From contig CAIQPK010000078.1 in assembly GCA_903873705.1 (NCBI GenBank), positions 1 to 51,147 of the forward strand: 51,147 bases of DNA, written 5' to 3'. The notes beneath the pieces were generated by a model that was not told where the DNA came from, did no database searches, and saw only the letters and a program-made list of their open reading frames with translations. The stretch is from an uncultured Acidobacteriota bacterium. GTDB taxonomy: Bacteria; Acidobacteriota; Terriglobia; Terriglobales; Acidobacteriaceae. The position numbers and the translations under genes are program-made. This document shows positions 33,627 to 42,791 of this stretch, piece by piece; positions within the stretch are counted from its first letter, which is position 1, and each line of letters begins with the position of its first letter.

Positions 33627-35972
33627 CTACGTGGGCGTGCGCAGCAGCAGGTAACTGCCCGCCATGGCAAAAAGCAGGTCCGGAGACCAAGCCGCGAGTA
33701 CGGCGGGCAGGGAATTGACGTTTCCCAGGTTCTCGAATATCCCGGCAACGATCCAATAAGCGATGGCCACACCCACCGCCGTCCCTATCCCGGCCAAACT
33801 GCCCTTCTTGCCCGCCGAAAGTGCGAACGGAATCGCAAGCACCGCCATCACCAGCGTGATTAGAGGGTAAGCCAGCTTGCGATTGAGCTGCACGCGCAAC
33901 CGCATGGTGTCGAAGCCGCTCTGCTTCAGGTCGCCGATGTAACGGGAGAGTTCGCCGTAGGACATCTGCTGCGATTGCAGGTCTTCCTTCTTGAAATAAC
34001 TGGGCTGCTCGTGAACCTTCGGAAAGCTCATCAGTGTGAACGGCTGGTAGGTGTCAACGGTCTCACCATTGAACGTCCGCACCCATCCATTCTCGAAGAC
34101 CCACTGATCGATGTGGTCGTCCCAATGTACGCTGGAGGCGAAAATGCGGCGGCTGATGCGGAACGAGTTGGGGTCGAACTCGAATACAGTGAGGTTGGCA
34201 AAGACATCTTTATCGGGGTCGAAGAACTGGTAGTAGAAGATGCGCGAAGGCTCATCGGCGCCCGGCGCCTGGCCAGACATCCACTTCCGATCGGGCCGCA
34301 GGAACGTCTGCGCCGGCTTGCCCTTGATGACCGAACGCAGCGCTTCCTGGCGGCGATTCGCGCCCGGCAGATACGCTTCATCGAAGGAGAACAGACCAAC
34401 CGAAAGGATTGCCGCCACCAGCAGCACCGGGGCAATCACGCGATAGAGGCTCACACCGGTAGCCTTCATGGCGGTGAGTTCGCTGCTCTTGCTCAGCGCA
34501 CCGAAGGTGATCAGTACGGCAACGAGAGAGCACAGCGGCGTGACGTTGTAGAGGATGAAGGGGATCAGGTTGACCAGGTACTCGCCGACCGTGATGAGCG
34601 GCGTGCGGTACTTGATGATGTCGCCGATCAACTCAAAGAAGGTGAAGATCAGGAACAGGGAGACCAATGTCATCAGAACCAGCATGAAGTTCTGCAGGAA
34701 ACTGCGCATCACGTACTCATCCAGGATGAGCGGGAAGCGGATGTGCAGGCTGCGCCGAATGCGTTGCAGCGTGCCGGTCGAGAACGATCCTTCGAACTCC
34801 GGCGCCGCCTTGCCGGCCAGCTTCCTGAGGAATTTCCCCATCGCCGTGCCGCAGCTGGAGAGCGCATTGAGCGCGACGCCACCCCGCGAGAGTTGTTGGA
34901 TGAGCAGCAGGCCGGCAGCGGTAAAGAGCAGATTGGCTCCCCACACGCCGAGGAACGGGGGCAGTTTGCCCTGTGTGGCGAGCGCCACGCCGACCGAGGA
35001 CATGAAGTAGTACAGGAACACGAGGAAGAGGGTCAGTACAAAGCCGGTTCCTTTGCCGCCGCGATTGGTGGAGAGTCCCAGAGGCACGCCGACCAGCATC
35101 AACACGAAGCATGCAGCCGGGAACGATATGCGGCGATTCAGTTCGATCTCGTAGGCGCGGCTATCCGGGCCGCGTACTCGCCGCCATAATGCGTTCAGGC
35201 TCAAGGCCTGCATGGGCGTATCGCGCCGGGTCACGTGGGCGTCCTCCTGCTGCCCGGTTTGGATGGGTAGATCGGAGGAGCCAAAGGTCGAGATGTCGTA
35301 CTGGTTCGGATTGGTAGCAGAGATGTCGTGGCGCGAACCGTTGTTGAGGTGCATCTGCACGGATTGCGTGGTGCTGCTGAGCACGAACGCCTCGTCGGCG
35401 GTGATGATATGCGGCGTCGCGGGTTCGGTCAGGTCGGCAAGGAACACGTGCCGCCAGACGGATTCACCCGGTGCCGGCCGGACATCCTGCACGAAGAGCA
35501 CGTAATTCTTGAAGTCCTCATAGAAGACCCGGGGTTGCACCTCAAAGGACGCCTGTGCATTCTTGCGGTCGTCCTGAAACTGTAGCAGTGCTGAAGCAGC
35601 TCGCGGGGCCAGGTAGAGCGTGTTGACGAGGTCAACGCCCCACGCCAGCGCAGCGAAGATAGCGACGATCCGAATGAAGGAGACGACGCCCATGCCGCAG
35701 GCGCGCATGGCGGTGATTTCGCTGTCGGAGGCAAGACGGCTGAGGCCAAGCAGGATGCCGATGAGCACCGCCATGGGAATGACCAGCGTCAGCAGATTGG
35801 GCAGAAGGTACGCCGTCACACGCATCAGGTCAGGCAGGCCGACGGCCCCACGCACCGCCAGCTCCATCAGCGTTAGCAGGTAGCGCATAAAGAGTACAAA
35901 CGTAAACAGCACCCCGCCCAGCAGGGAGTACGTGATCACTTCGCGAAGGATGTAACGGGTGAGGATGCGCAC
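33627..35972 (-). CDS. LptF-LptG fusion, lipopolysaccharide export permease
   Basis: The 781-residue protein contains two complete YjgP/YjgQ-type permease halves in one chain. The first half begins MRILTRYILREVITYSLLGG and runs to about residue 370 with membrane helices, a periplasmic beta domain (FEVQPRVFYEDFKNYVLFVQ) and YEIELNRRISFPAACFVLMLVGVP. The second half starts near 400 (ILDEYVMRSFLQNFMLVL) and repeats the layout (SSELTAMKATGVSLY, then LRVQLNRKLAYPLITLVMAVLAIPFAL). In E. coli LptF and LptG are separate proteins that pair with LptB ATPase. No lptB or lptC is in the window. It is 28 nt downstream of a response regulator. Confidence 0.93.
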   Translation of the reverse strand: MRILTRYILREVITYSLLGGVLFTFVLFMRYLLTLMELAVRGAVGLPDLMRVTAYLLPNLLTLVIPMAVLIGILLGLSRLASDSEITAMRACGMGVVSFIRIVAIFAALAWGVDLVNTLYLAPRAASALLQFQDDRKNAQASFEVQPRVFYEDFKNYVLFVQDVRPAPGESVWRHVFLADLTEPATPHIITADEAFVLSSTTQSVQMHLNNGSRHDISATNPNQYDISTFGSSDLPIQTGQQEDAHVTRRDTPMQALSLNALWRRVRGPDSRAYEIELNRRISFPAACFVLMLVGVPLGLSTNRGGKGTGFVLTLFLVFLYYFMSSVGVALATQGKLPPFLGVWGANLLFTAAGLLLIQQLSRGGVALNALSSCGTAMGKFLRKLAGKAAPEFEGSFSTGTLQRIRRSLHIRFPLILDEYVMRSFLQNFMLVLMTLVSLFLIFTFFELIGDIIKYRTPLITVGEYLVNLIPFILYNVTPLCSLVAVLITFGALSKSSELTAMKATGVSLYRVIAPVLLVAAILSVGLFSFDEAYLPGANRRQEALRSVIKGKPAQTFLRPDRKWMSGQAPGADEPSRIFYYQFFDPDKDVFANLTVFEFDPNSFRISRRIFASSVHWDDHIDQWVFENGWVRTFNGETVDTYQPFTLMSFPKVHEQPSYFKKEDLQSQQMSYGELSRYIGDLKQSGFDTMRLRVQLNRKLAYPLITLVMAVLAIPFALSAGKKGSLAGIGTAVGVAIAYWIVAGIFENLGNVNSLPAVLAAWSPDLLFAMAGSYLLLRTPT

Positions 35973-36000
35973 GGTTCAGGCCGTTCTCAGGCGGCTTCGT

Positions 36001-36768
36001 TTAGTGTATCGCGACCTCTGATTCCACCATGAAGCGATAGCCGATGCCGCGCACCGTCAGCAGGTGGACAGGCTTTGCCGGGTCGGGTTCGAGGTAGCGC
36101 CGCAGCCGCACGACGAAGTTGTCGATGGCGCGTGTGTCGGTATCCTCGTGGACGCGCCAGACGTTTTCGAGAATCTCCTTGCGGGAAACGATCTTGCCTG
36201 ACCGCTCGATGAGGTACCGCAACAGATCCGCCTCCATCAGCGTCAGGTGAACGAGCTTTTCCGGCGTGCGAATTTCAAGGGAGTCGAAGTTGATGACGCA
36301 GTTGCCGAGCGTGACGGCGTGCGGTGATGCAGGAAGAGGCACGTTCTCAGGCCCTGCCTCAGTGGAGCGCTGCCAGTGAATGCGGCGGAGCAGGCTCGTT
36401 AGCCGCGCGAGCAGCACGTCGAGATCGAAAGGTTTCGTGACGTAGTCATCCGCACCTGCCGCAAACCCTTCAACGACATCCTCGGTGCGGCCGCGTGCGG
36501 TGAGCATCAGCACCGGCGTGTAGATGCCAGCCTCTCGCAGTGCGCGCACGATGGAGAAGCCGTCGCGGCCTGGCAGCATGACGTCCAGCAGTACTGCTGC
36601 CGGCAATTTCGTAGTGGCGAGCAGCCAGGCGAGCGCCGCGTCGCCGTCCGCCTCGTGATGCACGCGGTAGTTTTCCGCAGAGAGATTGAAGAGCAGCCCT
36701 TGCGCGATGTGCTCTTCGTCCTCTACGAGCATGATCAGCGGACGCGGTGATGGCGTTTCCTCAGGCAT
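36001..36768 (-). CDS. OmpR-type response regulator
   Basis: The 255-residue regulator has a receiver domain with acidic pair VEDEEH and phospho-acceptor LLDVMLPGRDG (Asp near residue 57), a conserved MLTARG and YVTKPFD, then a C-terminal winged helix (LTLMEADLLRYLIERSGKIVSRKEIL and AIDNFVVRLRRYLEPDP). It overlaps the upstream histidine kinase by 8 nt, so the two are translated together. ATG 36768 is preferred because it starts the family-like N-terminus; GGTGG lies before it. lptFG follows within 28 nt, so the pair may control its own envelope operon. Confidence 0.95.
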   Translation of the reverse strand: MPEETPSPRPLIMLVEDEEHIAQGLLFNLSAENYRVHHEADGDAALAWLLATTKLPAAVLLDVMLPGRDGFSIVRALREAGIYTPVLMLTARGRTEDVVEGFAAGADDYVTKPFDLDVLLARLTSLLRRIHWQRSTEAGPENVPLPASPHAVTLGNCVINFDSLEIRTPEKLVHLTLMEADLLRYLIERSGKIVSRKEILENVWRVHEDTDTRAIDNFVVRLRRYLEPDPAKPVHLLTVRGIGYRFMVESEVAIH

Positions 36769-37678
36769 CGAAGCCACCAATCGCCAGCGGCAGGCGGAAC
36801 GACATCGTCGTACCTTTGCCGGGGCCTTCGCTAGTGGCCTTGATGTGCCCTCCGTGCTGGCGGGCGATGGTGCGAACAAGGAACAAGCCGAGTCCGGTCC
36901 CTTTGATCTTGACGGGGTCGTTCGACGATGCACGGTAAAAGCGCTTGAAGATGCGCTTGAGCTCGCGGGACGGCAAGCCGAGTCCGGTGTCGGTAATCGT
37001 GATCAGCGCCCAGGTGTAGCGGTCAATGTCCACGCGGCAGCGTATGTGTACGCCGTTCGGCGAGTACTTGACCGCGTTATCCAGCAGGTTCAGAATCGCG
37101 GTCCTCAGGTCTTCATTGTTCCCCATGACGTAGAGTCGAACGCCTCCCGGCACTTCGGCCAGTTCGATGCTGCCCGGCGCCAGATGATGACGCTGGCACA
37201 CGGTGGCAACACACTCGGCGACCAGCGGATGAAGCTCGATGCGGGTGCGCTTCTTATGGTCTCGGTGCTGCCCCAGCTCGCCGGCTTTGAGCACCGTTTC
37301 TACGGTGGAAAGCAGACGGTCCGTGTCGGAGTGCATGATGGCGTAAAACTTCTGACGCTGCTCTTCGTCGACGGGTCGGCGCTGGAGCGTTTCCAGATAT
37401 AGCCGGAGGCTGGCAATCGGCGTTTTGAGTTCGTGCGTCATGGCATTCAGGAAGGAGTCCTGCCGCTCGTTGCGCCGGATTTCGCGAACGAGAAAAACGG
37501 TGTTGAGAACAACGCCCGCAATCAGGATCGAAAAAAGGAGTACACCCAGCACGTCCATCGCCAGGCGCCGGCTGTTGTTATGGATCCACGTGATGTTGAG
37601 CGCAATCGCGAGGCCCGTCAGGCACACGCCGAGGGTGATGAAAAATGCAATCGCTCCGCGCCGCCGGGTAAAGTTCAT
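36761..37678 (-). CDS. Membrane histidine kinase, cognate of the adjacent regulator
   Basis: The 305-residue kinase has two transmembrane helices (about 8-29 and 42-64) with only a 12-residue periplasmic loop, so it has no extracellular sensor domain. HisKA starts at NAMTHELKTPIAS (His82) and the HATPase domain has LLDNAVKYSP, DTGLGLP and GTGLGLFL. It lacks a HAMP domain. TATACT stands about 12 nt before the ATG with no ribosome site, raising the chance of a leaderless transcript. It overlaps the response regulator gene. Confidence 0.93.
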   Translation of the reverse strand: MNFTRRRGAIAFFITLGVCLTGLAIALNITWIHNNSRRLAMDVLGVLLFSILIAGVVLNTVFLVREIRRNERQDSFLNAMTHELKTPIASLRLYLETLQRRPVDEEQRQKFYAIMHSDTDRLLSTVETVLKAGELGQHRDHKKRTRIELHPLVAECVATVCQRHHLAPGSIELAEVPGGVRLYVMGNNEDLRTAILNLLDNAVKYSPNGVHIRCRVDIDRYTWALITITDTGLGLPSRELKRIFKRFYRASSNDPVKIKGTGLGLFLVRTIARQHGGHIKATSEGPGKGTTMSFRLPLAIGGFDA

Positions 37679-37717
37679 CGCTGGAAAGGAGTATAGCTGT
37701 GAAGCCGCTGGGTTAAA

Positions 37718-37749
37718 TACAAAGACCGCCGGGGAGGGCGGCCTTTGTA
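37718..37749 (-). terminator. Terminator of the desaturase gene
   Basis: Read on the minus strand, TACAAAG-CCGCC pairs with GGCGG-CTTTGTA around a short loop with one mismatch, followed by TTTAAC. It is 19 nt past the desaturase stop and just before the kinase promoter region. Confidence 0.72.
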
Positions 37750-37767
37750 CTGCGAGACACGTTTCGG

Positions 37768-38745
37768 CTAGAGAACGCCAGCCGGTTTGGGATCCTTCGG
37801 ATCGAACTTCGCGACCTGGATTTTCTGCGCGAGGCCGATCTTGGAAAGCAGCCAGATGCCGTAGTAGTTGATGTCGAACTCGTACCAGGCAAGACCATGG
37901 CGCGCGCTTACCGGGTGAGCGTGGTGGTTGTTGTGCCAACCTTCGCCGCCGGTAAGAATGGCGACCCACCAGTTGTTGCGGGAGTCGTCCTTGGTCTCGA
38001 AGCGGCGCTTGCCCCACAGGTGGGTGGCGGAGTTGACCAGCCACGTAGCGTGGAGGCCGATGGTGACGCGCAGGAAGGTTCCCCACAAGACCATGCCGAC
38101 AGCGCCAATGACCGGGTGTGCAGGCGAAAGCAGCGCACCGAGCGCGACCTGCAGCAAGCCCGTCACGACGAGCGGAACATAGTGGTACTTTGACAGCCAC
38201 ACGTGAACCTTGTCGCGGGTGAGGTCCGGAGCGTAGCGGCCCAGCAGGGCGGTCTCAGAGTGGAGGGCGCGGCCAGAGAGGATCCAGCCGGCGTGAGCCC
38301 ACCAGGTGCCATCATGCGGCGTATGCGGATCGCCTTCCTGGTCGGAGTTCTGGTGATGCACGCGATGTGTGGCCACCCAGAAGATCGGCCCGCCTTCCAG
38401 AGCGAGGCAGCCGCAGGCGGTCACAAAGTATTCAAGCCATTTTGGCGTGCGATAGCCGCGGTGTGTCAGCAGGCGATGGTAGGCCATGCCGATGCCGACG
38501 TTGATCGCGAAAAAGTACATGACGAAAAATACCGCGATATTTTTCCATGCGAAAAACATGGGAAGAAGCGCAGCGATGGCGCCGACATGGAACAGGCCCA
38601 TGGCGATGGTCGTGATCCAGTTGATACGACCCTGCTGGTGCTCGCGGCCCATGCGCAGGTCTTGTTTGATCTTAAGAACGACTTCCTGCACGGCAGGGAT
38701 CGGCTTTACCTTGGGTTCTTGTGCGGGGGTGAGAGTGCTATTCAT
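37768..38745 (-). CDS. Acyl-CoA/acyl-lipid delta-9 desaturase
   Basis: The 325-residue membrane enzyme carries the three His boxes of the stearoyl-CoA desaturase family: HRLLTHR, HRVHH and HNNHH, which bind a di-iron centre. Four hydrophobic spans flank them (MGLFHVGAIAALLPMFF, FFVMYFFAINVGIGM, LVVTGLLQVALGALL and GAVGMVLWGTFL). It introduces a cis double bond in fatty acids and maintains membrane fluidity. The ATG 38745 starts MNSTLTPAQEP; further upstream residues look non-coding. It is followed by a strong terminator, so it is monocistronic. Confidence 0.93.
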   Translation of the reverse strand: MNSTLTPAQEPKVKPIPAVQEVVLKIKQDLRMGREHQQGRINWITTIAMGLFHVGAIAALLPMFFAWKNIAVFFVMYFFAINVGIGMAYHRLLTHRGYRTPKWLEYFVTACGCLALEGGPIFWVATHRVHHQNSDQEGDPHTPHDGTWWAHAGWILSGRALHSETALLGRYAPDLTRDKVHVWLSKYHYVPLVVTGLLQVALGALLSPAHPVIGAVGMVLWGTFLRVTIGLHATWLVNSATHLWGKRRFETKDDSRNNWWVAILTGGEGWHNNHHAHPVSARHGLAWYEFDINYYGIWLLSKIGLAQKIQVAKFDPKDPKPAGVL

Positions 38746-39044
38746 CGTGAATGTGTTCCCTTCATCAACAACGATAGTCGTGTTGCGGGGCGGTTGTGTG
38801 TAAGACTTTTGTAATGGGCTTTGTGCTGACGTTCGATCACCGGGGAAGTGATGTCCCGGAATTGTTGCCGCGGGCTTTATGGAACGCATCGAAGAAGCAG
38901 CACACGGCGGGGCCACTAAAGTTGTAGATTGTCCCATGAGCCAGCAGCGTTTGTTGCCGGGCTCGGCACGGTGGGTGAAAAGTGAACGGCGGTCGATGAT
39001 AGAAGACAGACCGGTTCCAGTCCGCAAGGTTCCCAGGAATAAGG
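38746..39044. other. Divergent spacer desaturase / manA
   Basis: This 299-bp spacer lies between divergent starts. It has GTTCGATCAC at 38831-38840, similar to the half-sites at the sdh and iclR promoters, but as a single copy. No clear -35/-10 pair is seen. Nothing else is recognised. Confidence 0.3.
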
Positions 39045-39992
39045 ATGACGATGACCGATGGTAGCCAGCAGTTGAACCCCTTCCGACTTGGGGTACGCTT
39101 TGCTGAACGAGTTTGGGGTAAGGCCGATCTGCAGCCGTGGTACAGCCACGTTGGCGGCGGTCCTGTCGGTGAGGTATGGCTCACTGGAGAGATGTGTGTG
39201 GTTGAAGAAGGGCCATACGAGGGTAAGTTGCTGGCGCAGCTGGAAGAGGAATTCGGCCCTTCTCTGCTTGGCACGCACCCGCATTTTCCTTTGTTGGTAA
39301 AAATCCTCTTTCCGCAGCAAAAGCTGTCCGTCCAGGTGCATCCGGACGACGTGCAGGCCGTAACGCTAGGAGGCGACGCCCGCCCCAAGACCGAATGCTG
39401 GTACGTATTGGAGGCTGCACCGGGAGCGACGATCTCGCTCGGTTTGAAGCCAGGTACAAGCCAGGGCGCGGTACAGGACGCGCTTGGCCATCCGTCGCTC
39501 GAGACGCTTCTGAATGAAGAACCTGTTGCGGCTGGCGACATGATTTATGTTGAAGCGGGGACGGTGCACGCCGTTGGAGCGGGACTGGTGATTCTTGAAG
39601 TGCAGCAGCCTTCCGATACTACCTTCCGCCTTTACGATTACGGTCGCGACCGCGAGCTGCATCTCGAGGAAGGCTTGCAAGTCATCAAGCTCGAGACCGA
39701 GTCCGGCAAAGTGGCGCAGCATGAAGGCGCGATGTGTACTGACTTGATCGACGTCAGGCATTTTGCGATGAGCCGATATACAGTGCGTGGCACTGGAGCT
39801 CTGGCTCTACAGACCAGTGGAGGACCGGAGTGTATTGTTTGCCTTGCTGGCTTCGGGACGCTGGTCTGTGATGAGACACGCATCGATTTACGCCTTGGTC
39901 ATGCCATCGCCATTCCCGCATCGTGCAGGGGCTTCAGTGTCGAAGGAGAATGCAGCTTCGTGCGCTGCCGCGTACCTGAGCAAGCTGCTTAA
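39045..39992 (+). CDS. manA: Class I mannose-6-phosphate isomerase
   Basis: The 315-residue enzyme interconverts mannose-6-phosphate and fructose-6-phosphate. It has the cupin core and zinc-ligand motifs of class I PMI: LSVQVHPDD with the Gln-x-His pair, KTECWYVLEA, the AGTVHAVGAG region and the C-terminal cupin. AGGA lies 7 nt before the first ATG; two other ATGs follow closely in frame. It is shorter than the E. coli enzyme (391) but normal for this bacterial form. The gene overlaps the convergent MBOAT gene by 4 nt. Zinc-dependence is known for the family. Confidence 0.9.
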   Translation: MTMTDGSQQLNPFRLGVRFAERVWGKADLQPWYSHVGGGPVGEVWLTGEMCVVEEGPYEGKLLAQLEEEFGPSLLGTHPHFPLLVKILFPQQKLSVQVHPDDVQAVTLGGDARPKTECWYVLEAAPGATISLGLKPGTSQGAVQDALGHPSLETLLNEEPVAAGDMIYVEAGTVHAVGAGLVILEVQQPSDTTFRLYDYGRDRELHLEEGLQVIKLETESGKVAQHEGAMCTDLIDVRHFAMSRYTVRGTGALALQTSGGPECIVCLAGFGTLVCDETRIDLRLGHAIAIPASCRGFSVEGECSFVRCRVPEQAA

Positions 39993-41497
39993 AACTGGAA
40001 GTAGAGAAACGACGAATTTTCCATGTTGGTCAGGATGGCGAAGAAGAGCACGGCCATCCCCGCGGTCCAGTACAGGTTGGGTCTCCAGCGCAGGGCTGCC
40101 CAGAAGGACGCGGATGCGCCGGTGGGGCCGGGCTCTTCGCCAAGAATCTGTTGGGTGTTGGGCATGAACCAGACAACGAAGAACAGCGCAAATCCCAGCG
40201 CTCCATCCAGCAGATTTCCGACGTACCCGAGGCCATTATGCCCGGCAAGATCGCGCACGAAGGCGAAGGCCGATTCGAGCGAGTCAGCGCGGAAGAAGAT
40301 CAACGCGAAGCTCACCTGAAGGTAGACGCCAATGCGCAGCGCCAGGCGGAGCAGGCCTGTCGGCGGCTCCTCTGGAACGCCCCTCTTGCGCTGACGAAAA
40401 TGCCGCCACGCCTGGTTGACCGTGAGATAGATACCGTGCAGCAAACCAAAAATGAGGAATTGGAGGCCGGCTCCATGCCATAACCCTGTGAGCAGCATCG
40501 TGATGATGGTTGGGTACGCCACCATTGCGCCAAATCCACTGAAGGTCGCCAGCGACTTGCGCGAAATTTTCTTTCCCGCTGCGAGGCGGCGGCGCTGCAC
40601 ACCGAGCAGGATCGGGTTGTAGAGGTAGAGCGTGACATAGCGCGTTAGCGTCATGTGCCAGCGCTGCCAGTACTCGGTGACGCTGGTTGCCTTGTAGGGT
40701 GAATCGAAGTTCAGGGGAAAGCGGATGGAGAAGATACGCGCCAGCCCCAGCGCCATGTCGGAGTAGCCGGAGAAGTCAAAATACAACTGCATGGTGTACA
40801 TCACCAGGCCTGTCCACGATGAGGCCATGGAAAGCCTGCCCGCATGTGCGAAGGCAAGGTTAGCCTGGTCTGCCAACTTGTCGGCTATCAATACCTTCTT
40901 CCCCAACCCCAGCAGAAACCACGTGATGCCGAGTGACACATCCGCTGGTACCAGGCGGAAGCGGCGACCGGCTGCAAATTGCGGCATCATCTCCTTGTGA
41001 TGCAGGATGGGTCCGGCAATCAGGTGGGGAAAGAAGGTGACAAAGAGGATGTAGCCCAGCAAGTCCTGCGGTTCAGCCTGCCCTTGCGCCAGGTCGACTA
41101 GGTAGGAAATCTGCGTGAAGGTGAAAAACGAAATGCCGAGGGGAAGAAGGATCGAGTCCGACAGGTGCGGTGCCAGGTGCAACACTTCGAGTGTCCGCGG
41201 CAAATACTTAAAGAAAAACAGCGCCAGCAGATTGAGACTGATCCCAAAGGTTAGCAGCCTGCGCCGGCGCAGGCTGCTATCTTCTGCCCGCGCTATCGCG
41301 ATCGACACCACGTAGTTGACGACGATGGACCCCAGCAGGAACAGCACGAAAGACAAATTCCAGGCTGCATAGAAAACCAGTGACGATAATGCCAGCCACG
41401 CGATGACCGGACGCCGCCCACGGCTTCCCAGCAGATGGAAACCGAGCATGGTGATGGGCAGAAATAGAAAGATAAACCGGTTGGAGTTAAAGAGCAT
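39989..41497 (-). CDS. MBOAT O-acyltransferase (AlgI-like)
   Basis: The 502-residue membrane protein has about eleven helices and the MBOAT signature: YSDMALGLARIFSIRFPLNFDSPY, EYWQRWHMTLTRYVTLYLYNP and the active-site GLWHGAGLQFLIFGLLHG with the invariant His. AlgI-type proteins move acetyl groups from the cytoplasm for O-acetylation of exopolysaccharides such as alginate or cellulose. It is followed upstream by an SGNH-type partner gene in the same direction, the usual pairing. The polysaccharide substrate is not defined here. The adjacent manA is convergent rather than part of the operon. Confidence 0.92.
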   Translation of the reverse strand: MLFNSNRFIFLFLPITMLGFHLLGSRGRRPVIAWLALSSLVFYAAWNLSFVLFLLGSIVVNYVVSIAIARAEDSSLRRRRLLTFGISLNLLALFFFKYLPRTLEVLHLAPHLSDSILLPLGISFFTFTQISYLVDLAQGQAEPQDLLGYILFVTFFPHLIAGPILHHKEMMPQFAAGRRFRLVPADVSLGITWFLLGLGKKVLIADKLADQANLAFAHAGRLSMASSWTGLVMYTMQLYFDFSGYSDMALGLARIFSIRFPLNFDSPYKATSVTEYWQRWHMTLTRYVTLYLYNPILLGVQRRRLAAGKKISRKSLATFSGFGAMVAYPTIITMLLTGLWHGAGLQFLIFGLLHGIYLTVNQAWRHFRQRKRGVPEEPPTGLLRLALRIGVYLQVSFALIFFRADSLESAFAFVRDLAGHNGLGYVGNLLDGALGFALFFVVWFMPNTQQILGEEPGPTGASASFWAALRWRPNLYWTAGMAVLFFAILTNMENSSFLYFQF

Positions 41498-41543
41498 CGT
41501 GTGAGCTGCGGGACGGTGTCAAATTGTTTCCGGAGGCCTGGCG

Positions 41544-42623
41544 CTAGCGGCGAGGCAGTGCCACGCGGCGCAGAATGGCGACATTCCCGGGTTCCTCGGG
41601 AGAGCGGTCGTCGATCGCAGGATTCTCTTGTGCGACCTCGTTGACCTGCTGCGCGATCATGCCACTGACTACACGCGATCCCCGTGCCGTGTAATGGCGT
41701 CCGTCATTGAAAAGGCCGATTGGCAGGGCTTGCAGCGAATTGCTGGTAACGCCACTAAGTTCGGACGAATAGGCGGCGAGGTTGTCGTCGCACGAGGGAA
41801 TGGGCGCCACATCGACCAGTACGACGGCCGTACGGTCGCTGTAGGTGTGGCGGAAATCATTGGCGAGCGTTCGGGAGAACGCACCCTGTGAGTGGTCGTT
41901 CAACTTGGCTGCCGTATCGCAGTAAGTCCTGGGCGGCGCGGGTGGCGTGAAAAATCCATTGCGAACCTGGACCTGATCCTCTTCAGCCCGCAATCGCGTG
42001 GTACGAAACCAGACGTCCTTGATTGCATAGTAGGCGCTGAAGCCCGCCGCGTAACCTGCAAAAGAGATCGCTTCATGAGGATGGCTGAGAAGCAGACGGC
42101 GGTTATCCCCCGCATTCCCATGGCGCAGTTGTTCCAGCAGCCCCTCAGCGTAAATGGTGTGCTTCCACACGCGGTTCTCCTGCTGGAAATCGTCCGGCGA
42201 GAGTTGTACGATGAGCACCTTGGGACGCCCATTCTGCTGCAGAAAATGGTCCAGCGTCAGGTTGCCCGTGACGGCCAGCACGGCGTTTGTAACGGAAATG
42301 TTGCAGGTGGTAAAGCCGGTGTTGTGGGCAACTACATCCGGATCGATGCCGGTCATCGCCGTGGAGTCGCCATAAATGAGGACGTCGCAATTGCGGTCCT
42401 GCATGTCGAAGACAGCGTCGTTGGACTGCACCCACACGCTGGCACCGTGATGGACAAAGAAATCAGACTTGCCGAGTGCGATGAACGCGGGGACCGCAAG
42501 CAGAGGCAGCAGCACGACCAGCAGGCAGTACCTCAGCGCCGGATCGATCGCTGAGGTACGCACACGTGGCGTGGCGGCGAGCGCGGGGACGGCTACGTCT
42601 TGAAGGTCTAGCGCCAGGCTCAT
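41544..42623 (-). CDS. Membrane-anchored SGNH-like protein, acetylation partner
   Basis: The predicted 359-residue protein has one N-terminal membrane anchor (YCLLVVLLPLLAVPAFIAL) and a periplasmic domain with an SGNH/GDSL-type nucleophile motif LIYGDSTAMTGIDP and a C-terminal DGRHYTARG with the Asp-x-x-His dyad. This fits the AlgJ/AlgX-like partner of an AlgI acyltransferase, which passes the acetyl group to the polymer. It is 46 nt upstream of the MBOAT gene, so they are co-transcribed. ATG 42623 is preferred over the longer frame; its ribosome site is weak. Confidence 0.75.
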   Translation of the reverse strand: MSLALDLQDVAVPALAATPRVRTSAIDPALRYCLLVVLLPLLAVPAFIALGKSDFFVHHGASVWVQSNDAVFDMQDRNCDVLIYGDSTAMTGIDPDVVAHNTGFTTCNISVTNAVLAVTGNLTLDHFLQQNGRPKVLIVQLSPDDFQQENRVWKHTIYAEGLLEQLRHGNAGDNRRLLLSHPHEAISFAGYAAGFSAYYAIKDVWFRTTRLRAEEDQVQVRNGFFTPPAPPRTYCDTAAKLNDHSQGAFSRTLANDFRHTYSDRTAVVLVDVAPIPSCDDNLAAYSSELSGVTSNSLQALPIGLFNDGRHYTARGSRVVSGMIAQQVNEVAQENPAIDDRSPEEPGNVAILRRVALPRR

Positions 42624-42791
42624 GTGTTTCAAGGGTTTGTTGAATCTTATTCTAACGGAAGCACTTGTGCGACGGAAATGCGCGCTACACGCCTTCCAGT
42701 TGAAAATCGATCGCGGGCCTTCTTTTAGGAACCCCATTCTGACCGCTTAGACGCGGCTAATTAGGAGAATGTTTACCCTTCGCTATGACAA

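Noticed and set aside
33975-35189. 404-codon plus-strand frame opposite lptFG
   Set aside because: Gln/Glu/Arg-rich frame with no hydrophobic or domain pattern; lptFG is clear on the other strand.
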